Assembly: GCF_016811105.1 (NCBI RefSeq)
Contig: NZ_JAFBGM010000001.1
Span: forward strand, 1,616,126 to 1,680,125
From: Aurantibacter crassamenti
GTDB taxonomy: Bacteria; Bacteroidota; Bacteroidia; Flavobacteriales; Flavobacteriaceae
Length of the DNA stretch: 64,000 nt
Reading direction: 5' to 3'
Part shown: positions 9,185 through 19,131 of the stretch, piece by piece
How positions within the stretch are numbered: position 1 is the first letter of the stretch
Layout of the letters: every line of letters starts with the position of its first letter
The notes under the pieces: generated by a model
What the model was told of the DNA's origin: nothing
Database searches by the model: none
Seen by the model: only the letters and a program-made list of their open reading frames with translations
Made by a program: the position numbers and the translations under genes

Positions 9185-10690
9185 ATGAAAACTATTAAAT
9201 TAAGTGCATTTTTAATTTTACTATTAAGTTGGTCAATTGTATCAGCACAAAACAAAATTGGACAATTTGATCGAAGCACAGCTATTGGCGATTGTAAACA
9301 TGAAGGGAAAGTAGCATATTCAGAAGATAACCAGACATACACCCTTAGTGGTTCGGGAACAAATATGTGGTTTGGTTCAGATGAGTTTCAATATTTATGG
9401 ACAACAATTCAGGGTGATTTTATTCTTAGAACTGAAGTGGCGTTTGTAGGTGAGGGTGTTGATCCTCATAGAAAAGTTGGTTGGATAGTGAAAAATAGTC
9501 TGGACCCTAATTCGAAGCACGTGAATGCATCTACACATGGTGATGGACTAACATCTTTGCAATACAGAAAAGAGATTGGGGCAGATACCGAAGAGGTGGT
9601 TTCTACAGCAACCCATCCAGATGTTATTCAATTAGAGCGAAAGGGTAATACGTTTATAATGTCTACCGCCAAGTTTGGAGAAGAATTTACAAGTGTTACG
9701 CTAGATGCGGTTCAATTAGATACAGAAGTTTATATAGGAATTTATATGTGTTCACATAACCCAGAAGTTGTTGAGAGTGCTATCTATAGAAATGTTCGAA
9801 TCATAAAACCTGTCGAGCCAGACTTTAAACCATATCGAGATTATATTGGTAGTAATCTTGAAATAATGGACGTTGAAACAGGTCAGCGAGAAATTATTTA
9901 TCAATCTGCACATTCTATACAAGCACCTAACTGGACAGTAGACGGAAAGAAATTAATATATAATTCAAAAGGACGCTTGTATAATTATGAGTTAGCTACA
10001 CATTCGATTTCTAGTCTGAATACGGGATTTGCAGTGAATAATAATAATGATCATGTTTTAACTTTTGATGGAAAATTGTTGGGAATTAGCAATCATAATC
10101 AAGATGATGGAGGTACTTCAGCAATTTATTATTTACCAACCGAAGGGGATTCATTGCCTAAGTTGGTTACTAAAAAAGGGGTAGGGGCATCATACTTTCA
10201 TGGTTGGTCACCAGACAATAAAAAAATGGTGTTTACAGGAAATCGAGGGGGTGCATATAATATTCATACTGTTGATGTTGACTCTGGAAAAGAAGAGAAA
10301 TTAACAGATTTGACTACGCTTGATGATGGTCCCGAATATAGTCCTGACGGAAAACATATTTTTTTCAATTCTGCTAGAACTGGTACAATGCAACTATGGC
10401 GCATGAAAGCTAATGGAAAAAAGCAAACGCAGTTGACTTTTGATAAATACAATGATTGGTTTCCGCATGTAAGTCCAGATAAAAAATGGATTGCATTTAT
10501 TTCATTTCCTTCAGATATTGATCCAAATGATCATCCATTTTACAAACATTGCCTATTAAGAATTATGCCTTATGAAGGAGGAGAGCCTAAAGTGATTGGT
10601 TACATCTATGGTGGTCAAGGTACTATTAATGTGCCTAGTTGGTCACCTGATAGTAAAAAAATAGCCTTTGTAACGAATACAAGGCTATAA
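9185..10690 (+). CDS. Secreted TolB/PD40 beta-propeller protein with N-terminal jelly-roll domain
   Basis: 501 residues with a signal peptide ('SWSIVSAQ'). The first half (about 25-210) resembles a DUF1349/laminin-G-like jelly roll ('GDFILRTEVAFVGEG', 'KVGWIVKNS'), the second half carries PD40-type propeller blades ('WTVDGKKLIYNSKG', 'WSPDNKKMVFTGNRGG', 'YSPDGKHIFFNSARTG', 'WSPDSKKIAFVTNTRL'). No catalytic motif was recognised; such proteins are thought to bind glycans or partner proteins. It sits directly after GH67, probably in the same transcript. Its last codons (IAFVTNTRL) are also the minus-strand terminator hairpin of the convergent VCBS gene, and a near copy of that stretch occurs at 19046-19091. 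Confidence 0.82.
   Translation: MKTIKLSAFLILLLSWSIVSAQNKIGQFDRSTAIGDCKHEGKVAYSEDNQTYTLSGSGTNMWFGSDEFQYLWTTIQGDFILRTEVAFVGEGVDPHRKVGWIVKNSLDPNSKHVNASTHGDGLTSLQYRKEIGADTEEVVSTATHPDVIQLERKGNTFIMSTAKFGEEFTSVTLDAVQLDTEVYIGIYMCSHNPEVVESAIYRNVRIIKPVEPDFKPYRDYIGSNLEIMDVETGQREIIYQSAHSIQAPNWTVDGKKLIYNSKGRLYNYELATHSISSLNTGFAVNNNNDHVLTFDGKLLGISNHNQDDGGTSAIYYLPTEGDSLPKLVTKKGVGASYFHGWSPDNKKMVFTGNRGGAYNIHTVDVDSGKEEKLTDLTTLDDGPEYSPDGKHIFFNSARTGTMQLWRMKANGKKQTQLTFDKYNDWFPHVSPDKKWIAFISFPSDIDPNDHPFYKHCLLRIMPYEGGEPKVIGYIYGGQGTINVPSWSPDSKKIAFVTNTRL
10647..10690 (-). terminator. Rho-independent terminator inside the 3' end of the convergent TolB-like CDS
   Basis: Read on the minus strand: stem ATAGCCTTGTA, loop TTCGT, stem TACAAAGGCTAT (one bulged base), then TTTTTTTA. 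The hairpin occupies 10661-10688 and lies about 60 bp after the stop of the VCBS gene (10749). The same bases on the plus strand encode the final residues and stop codon of the TolB-like protein. A near-identical hairpin with the same U-tract is at 19046-19091. Confidence 0.8.
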
Positions 10691-10748
10691 TTAAGTCTAA
10701 TAGAATAGTGCTATAAACTAATATGGTAATACGAGTTTTATTTTGTTT

Positions 10749-13700
10749 TTAGTTTTGTTGAAAAATCAATAATTCGCCTCTATTTTGAGAGGCAATATAA
10801 TATGGTTTTTTTTCTTCATTGCTATTGACACTTATAAGGTCTTTTGCATCACCGTTAACATTAAAGCCAGATACACTCGTTTTAACAGCAGTAAATGCTC
10901 CGTTGCCATTTCCTTGTAATACACAGCCGTTAAATGCATCATATCTGCCAATGAATATTTCGTTTCCGTAGTCATTACCAATTAGAATTACATCAAGATT
11001 ATTATCATCATTATAATCTGTAATTACAATACTATTAATAGGAGCAATTTGCGCCTCCCAAGGTAGTTGAGAATATTTAAATTTACCATCACCAATATTT
11101 TCTAAATAAATACTTTTATCATAGTTACCCGTCAATATATGTGCATCGTCCAATTCATTTTTATCAAACATTGTTAGCTGTGTAGCTTTTGCATAGTGGT
11201 TATACGAGTTGAATTTTGATCTAAATAATGGACTTTGTTTATTTAAATCTCCCCAAAAATTTACAGGGAAAGGTTCATATGTTGATCTTTTAAAATCATT
11301 TTTAAAATAGGCGAACATTACGGGGTCAATTGTGCCATTTGTATCAAAATCTTTAGATATTAAAGTAACAGGTCTATCCTTTGATGGTTGATATAAATTA
11401 TTTGCTCCCAAATTTCCTACAATAAAATCAGCATCGCCATCACCATCAAAATCTGCAGTTTCTATGGTTTCCCACCACCCAAATAAATCATCTAAATTGG
11501 TGTTTTTTAATTGCCTTAATTGTGAATGGTCATTTTTGAAAATTGTTATCGGCATGTATTCGCCAATAACAATTAAGTCTTTTATATTATCAGAATCTAT
11601 ATCAGCCCAAATAGCATCAGTAACCATACCAATTTTTCGTAATTCAGGAGCAACAGAATCGGTAACATCTTTTAATATACCATTCTCATTTTTAAGTAAG
11701 AAACTCTTTTCAGGAAGTGGAAATTTGCTATAGGGAGTTCTTCCGCCAATAAATAAATCTACAAAGCCATCATTATCATAATCATATGCGGTAGCAACAG
11801 ATCCACTTGCATTGATGTCTGGCATTTTATTTTGGGCAAGTTCAAAATTACCCTTGCCATCATTTAACATCAATCTATCATTTTGCGTCATAGATTCGTT
11901 ACTGCCAGATATTAAATACAAATCTAAATCACCATCATTTTCTAAGTCAAAAAGAATTAAATCTTCTTCTTCATAAATCATGCTCTCCGCATCTGCTACT
12001 AGCGAGGATTGATTAAAAGTACCGTCTTCATTTTGAGTAAAAACTTGGGGGGAAAAACGAGAGGAGCTTCCGACGATAAAGTCTTCAGTACCATCACCAT
12101 TTAAATCACCTTTTACTAAACATGGTCCGTTTTGTGTAAACTTATGCGGCAAAATTGGCTGCACATAGTAGTCTACGATATCTTTTTCTTGATGAACATA
12201 TTCAACACCTAATTCTTCTGAAATCTCGTTAAATATTGTTTTGTTTTTATTATCCGTAAGTGGGAAATTGAGTGCGTCAATATTGGTTTTTATGGCATCA
12301 TTATATTGTATAGTTAAAGTTTGATTTGCTAGAACATTATCTATTTTTTGGTATTTGCCGTTAGGCCATAAAATTTCAACTGCACTGATTTTTTCTGTGG
12401 AACCTAATCCGAAATGAACTATATCTTGAACGGTTGACATATAGCCTCTGTTAAGGAAATATTCATGAAATTTTATAGCATCATTTTCTAGTCTGAGAAC
12501 AACTTTAGCACCAATACCTTTTATGTTAGACTTTGGGCCAACTAAATTTAGAGATATATAGTTGTGCTTACTGTTAGTAATATCGTTAATGTTGTTTTTA
12601 AATATAAAAGCTTCATCATTAATATTGTTGACTATATAATCTAAATCTCCATCGTTGTCTAAATCTGCGTACGCTGCACCATTAGAGAATGAAGGTATAT
12701 TAAGGCCCCATTCTTCACCAACATCTTTAAACCTGCCAACACCATCATTATGGTAGGCGTAATTAGGAATTTTAACTTGTGGAATAGAATCTAATATTTT
12801 TGCAGTACTTAAATATCGACTCATATTAAATCTAAAATCACCGAAATCAGTGTCTGTAATGTCTCTCGGAAAACCATTTGAAATGAGTATGTCTTTAAAG
12901 CCATCATTGTCCATATCTACAAATAGTGGAGACCAACTCCAATCTGTTCGTGCAATGCCTGCCATGAGTCCAATTTCGCTAAAAGGAGTATTGGGTCCGT
13001 TACCTTTTTGAAGCATGTTTCGGCTGTATTGATATTCATAGCCAAAAGATTCATTTAGTTGGTAGCTTGTATATGAATTATTTGATATCGTAGTTTTTAA
13101 TCTTTGATTGGTTTCACCCAACATATCAAGTGTTATGATGTCTAAATTTCCATCATTATCATAATCAGAAATGTCAGATCCCATCGAGAATTTGCTTTGA
13201 TGTTTAATGAAATTCTGTATTTGATTTGAAAAAGTTCCGTCTTGGTTATTTATGTAAAGGAGGTCGTTTGAGAGGTAATCATTACTTACATAGATATCTG
13301 GCCAGCCATCATAATTTAAATCTGATATAGCCAAGCCTAAGCCGTAACCTTCGATGGTAATACCAGCTTCTATTGATACATCAGTAAACGTACCGTCACC
13401 ATTGTTACGGTATAATTTATCATTGCTTAATGCAGTGCCATCAGTAATTTTTGCTCTATAATTCGTTGGTAGTATGTGGACGTCAACATTATTAAGAACG
13501 TATAGGTCTAAAAATCCATCTTTATTATAATCAAAGAAAGTTGCACCCATGCTATTTTCATAATCAGCTATACCATATTGTTGAGACATTTCTTTAAAAC
13601 TAGGATTACCATCTTTATCAATACCCTGATTTATAAAGAGCAAATTTTGCCGTTCTTTTTCAGTGGGCAACATGGCAGAACAAAGGTAGATGTCTAGTAA

Positions 13701-14099
13701 GTTATCGTTGTTAATGTCTACAAGTGCCACACCAGTATTCCAATATTTGTCAGCTTCAATCCCTGCTTTATTTGAAACGTCTTCAAACTTAAAATCACCT
13801 TTGTTTAAATAAAGTTTATTGGGTGTTTGATTGCCCGTAAAAAAAACATCTGGTTTTTTATCGTTATTGAAATCACCGATAGCCACACCACCACCATTAA
13901 ATATATATTCACTGGTTAGAATATTGAAGCTGTCAGTTTCTACAATTTTATTGTTAAATGTGATGCCAGATTCATTAGATGATATTTTAGTGAATAACTG
14001 AAATTCATTTTTTTTACATGAAGTAGTAAGTAGGGTAAAATAGAAAATGAAAAGTATTAATACTTTATTATTTCCTTTGCCTAGCATTAAAGTGTACAT
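10749..14099 (-). CDS. VCBS/FG-GAP repeat lipoprotein with ASPIC/UnbV domain
   Basis: 1116 residues, lipobox 'LLTTSC' after a hydrophobic leader; a start at the internal Met5 is also possible. Two long blocks of FG-GAP/VCBS repeats (about 60-500 and 640-1080) with the calcium-loop pattern 'DFNNDKKPD', 'DINNDNLLD', 'DYDNDGFVD', 'DFDGDGDAD' make integrin-like seven-bladed propellers. Between them is an ASPIC/UnbV segment (about 520-615, 'GLGSTEKISAVEILWPNGKYQ'-like, here split by its family motif 'WPNG'). Such proteins are common beside SusC/SusD pairs and are thought to act in surface glycan binding. It is downstream of SusD on the same strand but separated from it by a terminator hairpin, so it may have its own promoter in 14100-14220. 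Confidence 0.87.
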   Translation of the reverse strand: MYTLMLGKGNNKVLILFIFYFTLLTTSCKKNEFQLFTKISSNESGITFNNKIVETDSFNILTSEYIFNGGGVAIGDFNNDKKPDVFFTGNQTPNKLYLNKGDFKFEDVSNKAGIEADKYWNTGVALVDINNDNLLDIYLCSAMLPTEKERQNLLFINQGIDKDGNPSFKEMSQQYGIADYENSMGATFFDYNKDGFLDLYVLNNVDVHILPTNYRAKITDGTALSNDKLYRNNGDGTFTDVSIEAGITIEGYGLGLAISDLNYDGWPDIYVSNDYLSNDLLYINNQDGTFSNQIQNFIKHQSKFSMGSDISDYDNDGNLDIITLDMLGETNQRLKTTISNNSYTSYQLNESFGYEYQYSRNMLQKGNGPNTPFSEIGLMAGIARTDWSWSPLFVDMDNDGFKDILISNGFPRDITDTDFGDFRFNMSRYLSTAKILDSIPQVKIPNYAYHNDGVGRFKDVGEEWGLNIPSFSNGAAYADLDNDGDLDYIVNNINDEAFIFKNNINDITNSKHNYISLNLVGPKSNIKGIGAKVVLRLENDAIKFHEYFLNRGYMSTVQDIVHFGLGSTEKISAVEILWPNGKYQKIDNVLANQTLTIQYNDAIKTNIDALNFPLTDNKNKTIFNEISEELGVEYVHQEKDIVDYYVQPILPHKFTQNGPCLVKGDLNGDGTEDFIVGSSSRFSPQVFTQNEDGTFNQSSLVADAESMIYEEEDLILFDLENDGDLDLYLISGSNESMTQNDRLMLNDGKGNFELAQNKMPDINASGSVATAYDYDNDGFVDLFIGGRTPYSKFPLPEKSFLLKNENGILKDVTDSVAPELRKIGMVTDAIWADIDSDNIKDLIVIGEYMPITIFKNDHSQLRQLKNTNLDDLFGWWETIETADFDGDGDADFIVGNLGANNLYQPSKDRPVTLISKDFDTNGTIDPVMFAYFKNDFKRSTYEPFPVNFWGDLNKQSPLFRSKFNSYNHYAKATQLTMFDKNELDDAHILTGNYDKSIYLENIGDGKFKYSQLPWEAQIAPINSIVITDYNDDNNLDVILIGNDYGNEIFIGRYDAFNGCVLQGNGNGAFTAVKTSVSGFNVNGDAKDLISVNSNEEKKPYYIASQNRGELLIFQQN

Positions 14100-14220
14100 A
14101 ATTGAGAGCTATGAGATTGATTGTTTTAGATGCATATTCAATAGTAATTAAAACCTAACAATAATCATAAGTTGATGTTTATTATAAGTGCTTGAAATTA
14201 AGCTATTCTAAATAAAATAA

Positions 14221-14251
14221 AAAGAAGCTACCTGAAAAGGGTAGCTTCTTT
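14221..14251 (-). terminator. Strong hairpin terminator after susD
   Basis: A perfect 12-bp stem (AAAGAAGCTACC / GGTAGCTTCTTT) with a 7-nt loop. On the minus strand it is followed by TTATTTTATTTAG, giving a rho-independent terminator 30 bp past the SusD stop codon. It separates the SusCD transcript from the VCBS gene downstream. Confidence 0.85.
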
Positions 14252-14280
14252 GAATATTTATAAAAATGAATCATGAATTC

Positions 14281-15789
14281 TTAATAACCAGGATTTTGAT
14301 CTGAAGAACTAATGTTTTCATTTGCAGTTATTTCAGAAAGTGGTATTGGGAAAAGTTCGCTTTTACCAGCCTGAAAACCTGTGCCTGCTAAAAACTCTGC
14401 CGCTTTACCCCAACGAATTAAATCATTAAATCGAATCTGTTCACCTGCCAATTCAACTTTACGCTCATGTACAATAGCATCAAAAACTGCTGGTTTAGAT
14501 AAACCAGTAGACAATGCCGGCATACTAACACTTGGTCTTGCTCTAACTTCGTTAATATAGCCTACTGCTTTTGCTTGTGTACCTACTTCGTTTTCGCATT
14601 CAGCCATCATTAAAAGCACATCTGCATATCTTAATACTTTGAAGTTGATCCCAGAAGCTTGGTTTTCATGATCTCGTTGATAATAATTTTGATATTTTTT
14701 CCAAACATGTGTTCTGTTTAAAGGAATATACACTTCTCCTTCTGGTACTTCCTCAGGTGGTGTGCCAGATTTAATAGTGCCACCAGGAAAAACAGCACCT
14801 TCACTATAAAAAACATCATTAAGACGCGGATCGTCAACCTCGTATTCGTTTACTAAATCGTCTGATGGGTAAACATTGAACCAATCATTAAAACCATATT
14901 CTTGGCCTCTAAATGTAATTTCATTTAAACGATCACCAGAGACACCATCTCCCCAGCCAGAACCGCCAATTGCTTCATCATATGCTACTTCAAATATAGA
15001 TTCTTCACCATATTCGGTATCAGCTCTAAAGTTGTCAAAATAATTATCTTCCAATGAATACTTATTGTAAATTTTCTCAAAATTGGTTAATGCAAGCTGA
15101 TGTTCGCCTCTAAATAAATGAACCTTGCCTAAAAAAGCCAACGCAGTTTCTTTAGTTGCTCGTCCTTTAACCTCTACACCTTTTGCTAATAGTGTGTTAG
15201 ATGCATCAGTTAAATCAGTAATTATTTGTTGATATACATCTTCTTTTGGACTTCTAGGATTACCAACATTATCTACTGGAATTTCAGTAATTAATGGCAC
15301 ATCTCCATATCGTGTCACTAAAAAGAAATAATAAAGGGCTCTCATAAATTTTGCTTCCCCGATATATTTATTTTTTAATTCTTGAGATAATAAGTTGTCA
15401 GACAACTCATTTATTTTCTCTTGGTTGCTTATCACAAAATTAGCTTTGTTGATTCCTTTATAACAACTTGTCCAATATTGTCCAATGGCCCCATGTGCGG
15501 AATTAAAAGCAAAATCTAAGTATTCTCTTTTATCGGCTTCCAATTGAGGATTGCCTGCATTTTCATGAGACATATTATCCATCATAAAGAACATGTGACG
15601 TGTATATAGTCCTTGTGTTTGCAGGTTAGCATAAATAGCTGTTACCGAAGCTTCCACTTGCTTTTGATCTGCAAAGAAGGTTTCCGGAGCTATGTTGTTT
15701 TCGTTAATTAGTTCAAGACCACTATCATCACATGAATTTATGAATAGTAGACTAAAAACAATTGCAGTTATATATTTATATTTTTTCAT
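14281..15789 (-). CDS. SusD/RagB-family outer-membrane glycan-binding lipoprotein
   Basis: 502 residues with a lipoprotein signal ('LLFINSC'). Shows the SusD plan: N-terminal 'PETFFADQKQVEASVTAIYANLQ', TPR helices ('YIGEAKFMRALYYFFLVTRYGDVPLI'-type segment near 140-165) and the C-terminal 'RPSVSMPALSTG...ERKVELAGEQIRFNDLIRWGK' and 'LFPIPLSEI' segments. The protein sits over the SusC barrel as a lid and delivers oligosaccharides to it. It follows SusC by 10 bp. Ligand probably a glucuronate-containing glycan judging from the neighbouring GH67, an inference from context only. Confidence 0.95.
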   Translation of the reverse strand: MKKYKYITAIVFSLLFINSCDDSGLELINENNIAPETFFADQKQVEASVTAIYANLQTQGLYTRHMFFMMDNMSHENAGNPQLEADKREYLDFAFNSAHGAIGQYWTSCYKGINKANFVISNQEKINELSDNLLSQELKNKYIGEAKFMRALYYFFLVTRYGDVPLITEIPVDNVGNPRSPKEDVYQQIITDLTDASNTLLAKGVEVKGRATKETALAFLGKVHLFRGEHQLALTNFEKIYNKYSLEDNYFDNFRADTEYGEESIFEVAYDEAIGGSGWGDGVSGDRLNEITFRGQEYGFNDWFNVYPSDDLVNEYEVDDPRLNDVFYSEGAVFPGGTIKSGTPPEEVPEGEVYIPLNRTHVWKKYQNYYQRDHENQASGINFKVLRYADVLLMMAECENEVGTQAKAVGYINEVRARPSVSMPALSTGLSKPAVFDAIVHERKVELAGEQIRFNDLIRWGKAAEFLAGTGFQAGKSELFPIPLSEITANENISSSDQNPGY

Positions 15790-15799
15790 TGTTTTTATT

Positions 15800-18700
15800 T
15801 TAAAATGATACTTGAATACCAGTTAATATTGATTTTGGTTGAGGGTAATTTCCACGGTCAATACCAACCTCAAAATTTGTGCCTCCGTTAGCAACATTCG
15901 GATTTCCAATTTCAGGGTCTAAGCCAGAATAATTAGTGAATGTCAACATGTTTTGTGCGCTCAAGTACACTCTTAATTTACTAATGTATTCATTAAGAGC
16001 AGTATTTTTAATTGTGTAACCAATTGAGATGTTTTTAAGTCTAGTATATGAACCATCTTCAATAAAGCGATCTGAAGCAGATACGTTCTGTGTTGACCCA
16101 AATGCACGTGGTACTGTATTTGAAGTTCCTGGCCCGGTCCAACGGTTTAAAACTGCTGTACCAGAATTAAAAAGACGTGGCATACCTTCTAGGTCATAGA
16201 TGTTTGTATTGTAAATGCTATTGCCAGATACGCCACTAATGAATGCGTTGAAATCCCAGCTTTTATAAGCTGCTGATAAATTTAAACCGTAAGTTAAATC
16301 AGGAAAGGCATTACCTAATACAGTTCTATCATCTGCATTTATATCTCCATCATTGTTTATGTCTTTAAATCGAATATCTCCTGGTTGAACTCCAGTTTGA
16401 CCTGTATTTGACCAGAACACTTCATCTACTTCAGCTTGGGTATCGTATACTCCATCAGTTACTTTACCGTAAAAATGAAAAAGTGATTCCCCAGGTGCTA
16501 AACGTGTAAGGTTTTCGTTTTCAAAGCTACCACCAGGAACTTCTTCAAGTCCACCTAATGAGATAGTTTCATTTTTCGCTGTTCCTAAATTAAGATTGGC
16601 AGACCAAGTAAAGTCACCTTCAAAATCATTAAAACCTAATGAAAGCTCAAAACCTTTAGTTTCAACAGAACCAACATTAGAAGAAATTGAATTAACCAAA
16701 AATCCGTGAGAATCTGGTAATTGTAAATCCATTAATAGATCATTACTTCTGTTGTTGTAATATTCTAAGGCCATGGTTACCTTTTCATTCATTAATCCAA
16801 TATCTAAGCCTATGTTAGTCATATTGGTTTCTTCCCATTTGATATCAGCGTTTGCAATTCCTTCAACTGTAACACCAACAGAATTTCCGCCATCAAAAGG
16901 ATAATTAAAATTAGGTGATAGTGATGAAGTATAGGCGTAATCTCTAATTCTATCATTCCCCACAACACCCCAACTACCTCTTAGTTTTAAGGTGCTAAAT
17001 GATGAATCTTCAAGAAACGATTCTTTAGCAATATTCCAACCAGCTGCTAAAGATGGAAACCATCCCCATCTATTATTAGCACCAAACCTACTAGAGGCAT
17101 CTCTACGCATTGAGGCTGCAAAAATATAGCGCTGATCAAAATTATAATTCAACCTTCCTAGAAAGCTAACTCGTGTATATTCAAATGATTGTGATGAAAT
17201 TTGCGAATCTTGATTAGAAATTTCATTGATTGTGTTGCTTAATTCATTTCTACTACTTGTGTTAATGTTAGACCTGCTTCCGTCTTGTCTTTCATATAAT
17301 AGTAAAAAATCTAGATTATGAACATCATTAAACGATTTCGTATAATTTAAACTATTCGTAAATATCACATCTTTAGTAATACCAGTATTCTTTACAATAC
17401 CTGCATAAACTTGAGTTCCTGTACCCGAATTTTCACTATCATCATTATAAGCAGGTGTGAATGATTCGTTAAGGTAGTTTTGATAAATTAGCCCAAGTTG
17501 AGATTTAAATTTCAAACCTTCTAAAATTTCATAATCACCAAAAACACTACCATTAATATTAATACCCTTATTAGCATATTCGCCTAACCTTTGAATTCTA
17601 ACTGGGTTTTCAGCATCTTGACCATCATTTGCACTACTTGGCCCTTGAAAACCTCCTAAATTTGAACTATTATATACAGATAAATATGGTGGCATTTTTA
17701 TCGCATGTTCAATTAAGGATCTTCCTGTGCCAAGACTACCTTCTGGTGTTTGTCTGTCAAAAGACACCGCTAATGTTTCGCCTAAACTTAATTTACCGAC
17801 AGTGAAATTACTATTTGCTCTAAACGAATACCTTTTATAACCAGTCTCAATAACGGCTCCATCTTGATCCTGGAAGTTGCCTGAAAATCTATAATTACTA
17901 TTTTCATTACCACCGGCTATGCTTAAATCATAATTTTGCATGATACCAGTTGTAAACAGTTCATCTTGCCAATTTGTATTTAAACCTGATCTGCTTCCTG
18001 GTGTATTTGGTGTTATACCATAAGCATCATTTGCGTATTGGAGATATTGATCTGTATTAAGTACATCATATCTGTTTGTGATAAATTGGATTCCTGTATA
18101 CGATTCAAAATTTACAGTAACCTGATTCGATTTAGTCCCTTTTTTGGTGGTAACCATTACCACACCGTTTGAACCTAATGAACCATAAATTGCTGTAGTT
18201 GATGCATCTTTAAGAATGTTAATATTATCGATATCTCCTGGGTTTAATCCTGCTAATCCTGTAGTAGAAATAACCCCGTCAATAACAAAAAGAGGAGAAC
18301 TATTGTTCATTGTTCCTAAACCTCGAATTCTTACTTCTGGTGCGGAGCCTGGTGAACCGTTGCTTATTACGGTCACACCTGCTGCTCTACCTTGTAATGC
18401 AGATTCTGCATTAGTAACCGGTGTTGCTGTGAGTTCTTCAGATTTAATAGTTGAGATGGCTCCTGACACTTCTGCACGAGATTGTGTGCCATAACCCACT
18501 ACAACAACTTCGTCTAATAGGTTGGTGTCAGTGTCTAATTGTATAGAAATATTTGATTGATTACCGACTGAAGCTTCTTGCGTAACAAAGCCTATATAGC
18601 TGACAACTAATACAGCATTTGCATTCACAGATATGTTGAAATTACCATCAAAATCAGTTTGAGTACCGTTTGATGTTCCTTTTTCAATCACTGAAGCTCC

Positions 18701-18817
18701 TGGGAGAGGAACACCCTGGTCGTCTAGTACTGTGCCGTTAATGCTATTCGATTGTGAATAAACATTTTGGATACCAATTGCTAAAAGCAAAAAGAATACC
18801 ATTTTAAATTTAATCAT
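15800..18817 (-). CDS. SusC/RagA-family TonB-dependent outer-membrane receptor
   Basis: 1005 residues. Signal peptide ('AIGIQNVYSQ'), then a carboxypeptidase-regulatory-like domain (about 25-105, 'NGTVLDDQGVPLPGASV'), the TonB box region 'LDEVVVVGYGTQ', the plug (about 115-235, 'LQGRAAGVTVISNG', 'IRGLGTMNNSSPLFVIDG') and a 22-strand barrel ending in a C-terminal aromatic ('GIQVSF'). Full family length and no break. It imports oligosaccharides with energy from TonB-ExbBD. A promoter-like TAATTTTG lies about 75 bp upstream of the start on the minus strand. Confidence 0.96.
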   Translation of the reverse strand: MIKFKMVFFLLLAIGIQNVYSQSNSINGTVLDDQGVPLPGASVIEKGTSNGTQTDFDGNFNISVNANAVLVVSYIGFVTQEASVGNQSNISIQLDTDTNLLDEVVVVGYGTQSRAEVSGAISTIKSEELTATPVTNAESALQGRAAGVTVISNGSPGSAPEVRIRGLGTMNNSSPLFVIDGVISTTGLAGLNPGDIDNINILKDASTTAIYGSLGSNGVVMVTTKKGTKSNQVTVNFESYTGIQFITNRYDVLNTDQYLQYANDAYGITPNTPGSRSGLNTNWQDELFTTGIMQNYDLSIAGGNENSNYRFSGNFQDQDGAVIETGYKRYSFRANSNFTVGKLSLGETLAVSFDRQTPEGSLGTGRSLIEHAIKMPPYLSVYNSSNLGGFQGPSSANDGQDAENPVRIQRLGEYANKGININGSVFGDYEILEGLKFKSQLGLIYQNYLNESFTPAYNDDSENSGTGTQVYAGIVKNTGITKDVIFTNSLNYTKSFNDVHNLDFLLLYERQDGSRSNINTSSRNELSNTINEISNQDSQISSQSFEYTRVSFLGRLNYNFDQRYIFAASMRRDASSRFGANNRWGWFPSLAAGWNIAKESFLEDSSFSTLKLRGSWGVVGNDRIRDYAYTSSLSPNFNYPFDGGNSVGVTVEGIANADIKWEETNMTNIGLDIGLMNEKVTMALEYYNNRSNDLLMDLQLPDSHGFLVNSISSNVGSVETKGFELSLGFNDFEGDFTWSANLNLGTAKNETISLGGLEEVPGGSFENENLTRLAPGESLFHFYGKVTDGVYDTQAEVDEVFWSNTGQTGVQPGDIRFKDINNDGDINADDRTVLGNAFPDLTYGLNLSAAYKSWDFNAFISGVSGNSIYNTNIYDLEGMPRLFNSGTAVLNRWTGPGTSNTVPRAFGSTQNVSASDRFIEDGSYTRLKNISIGYTIKNTALNEYISKLRVYLSAQNMLTFTNYSGLDPEIGNPNVANGGTNFEVGIDRGNYPQPKSILTGIQVSF

Positions 18818-19131
18818 GAAATAGTGTTTTTAGTTAGATTAATTAAGTTGAAAATAATCTCGTCCGAGTTAAAACGAGTGAACATTTCATCCAAAATTAA
18901 CATTGCTTTAAGGTATTGTGTTATAATATTTGAAGCAATTCGTATGAAATTTGAAGCATAATTTTCGCATTAGAATGTAAAACGAATTACTACGCCATAT
19001 TTAATTTCAAAATGGTTGTTAGAGTTTATGTAAAATCGTAAGTAGTTGATAATAAAAAAATAGCCTTTGTAATAAATACAAGGCTATTAATCTAATTTTA
19101 ATTGATATAATCAGTGTTTATTAATTCAGGC
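18818..19131. other. Intergenic region: susC leader and terminator of the upstream operon
   Basis: 314 bp without a gene between two minus-strand genes. It holds the terminator of the 19132-22100 operon (19046-19091), and a candidate susC promoter -7 element TAATTTTG (18892-18899, minus strand) without a clear -33 TTTG. Between promoter and start is a small inverted repeat, CTCGT / ACGAG, around 18860-18880. Nothing else is recognised. Confidence 0.45.
19046..19091 (-). terminator. Terminator nearly identical to the one at 10647-10690
   Basis: Minus-strand stem ATAGCCTTGTA, loop TTTAT, stem TACAAAGGCTAT (19060-19087) followed by TTTTTTTATTATCA. It ends the exported-enzyme operon (19132-22100). 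Stem, U-tract and some flanking bases equal those at 10647-10690. Read on the plus strand it still encodes KKIAFVINTRL, close to the KKIAFVTNTRL end of the TolB-like protein, so it may be a relic of a duplicated gene end. Confidence 0.8.
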
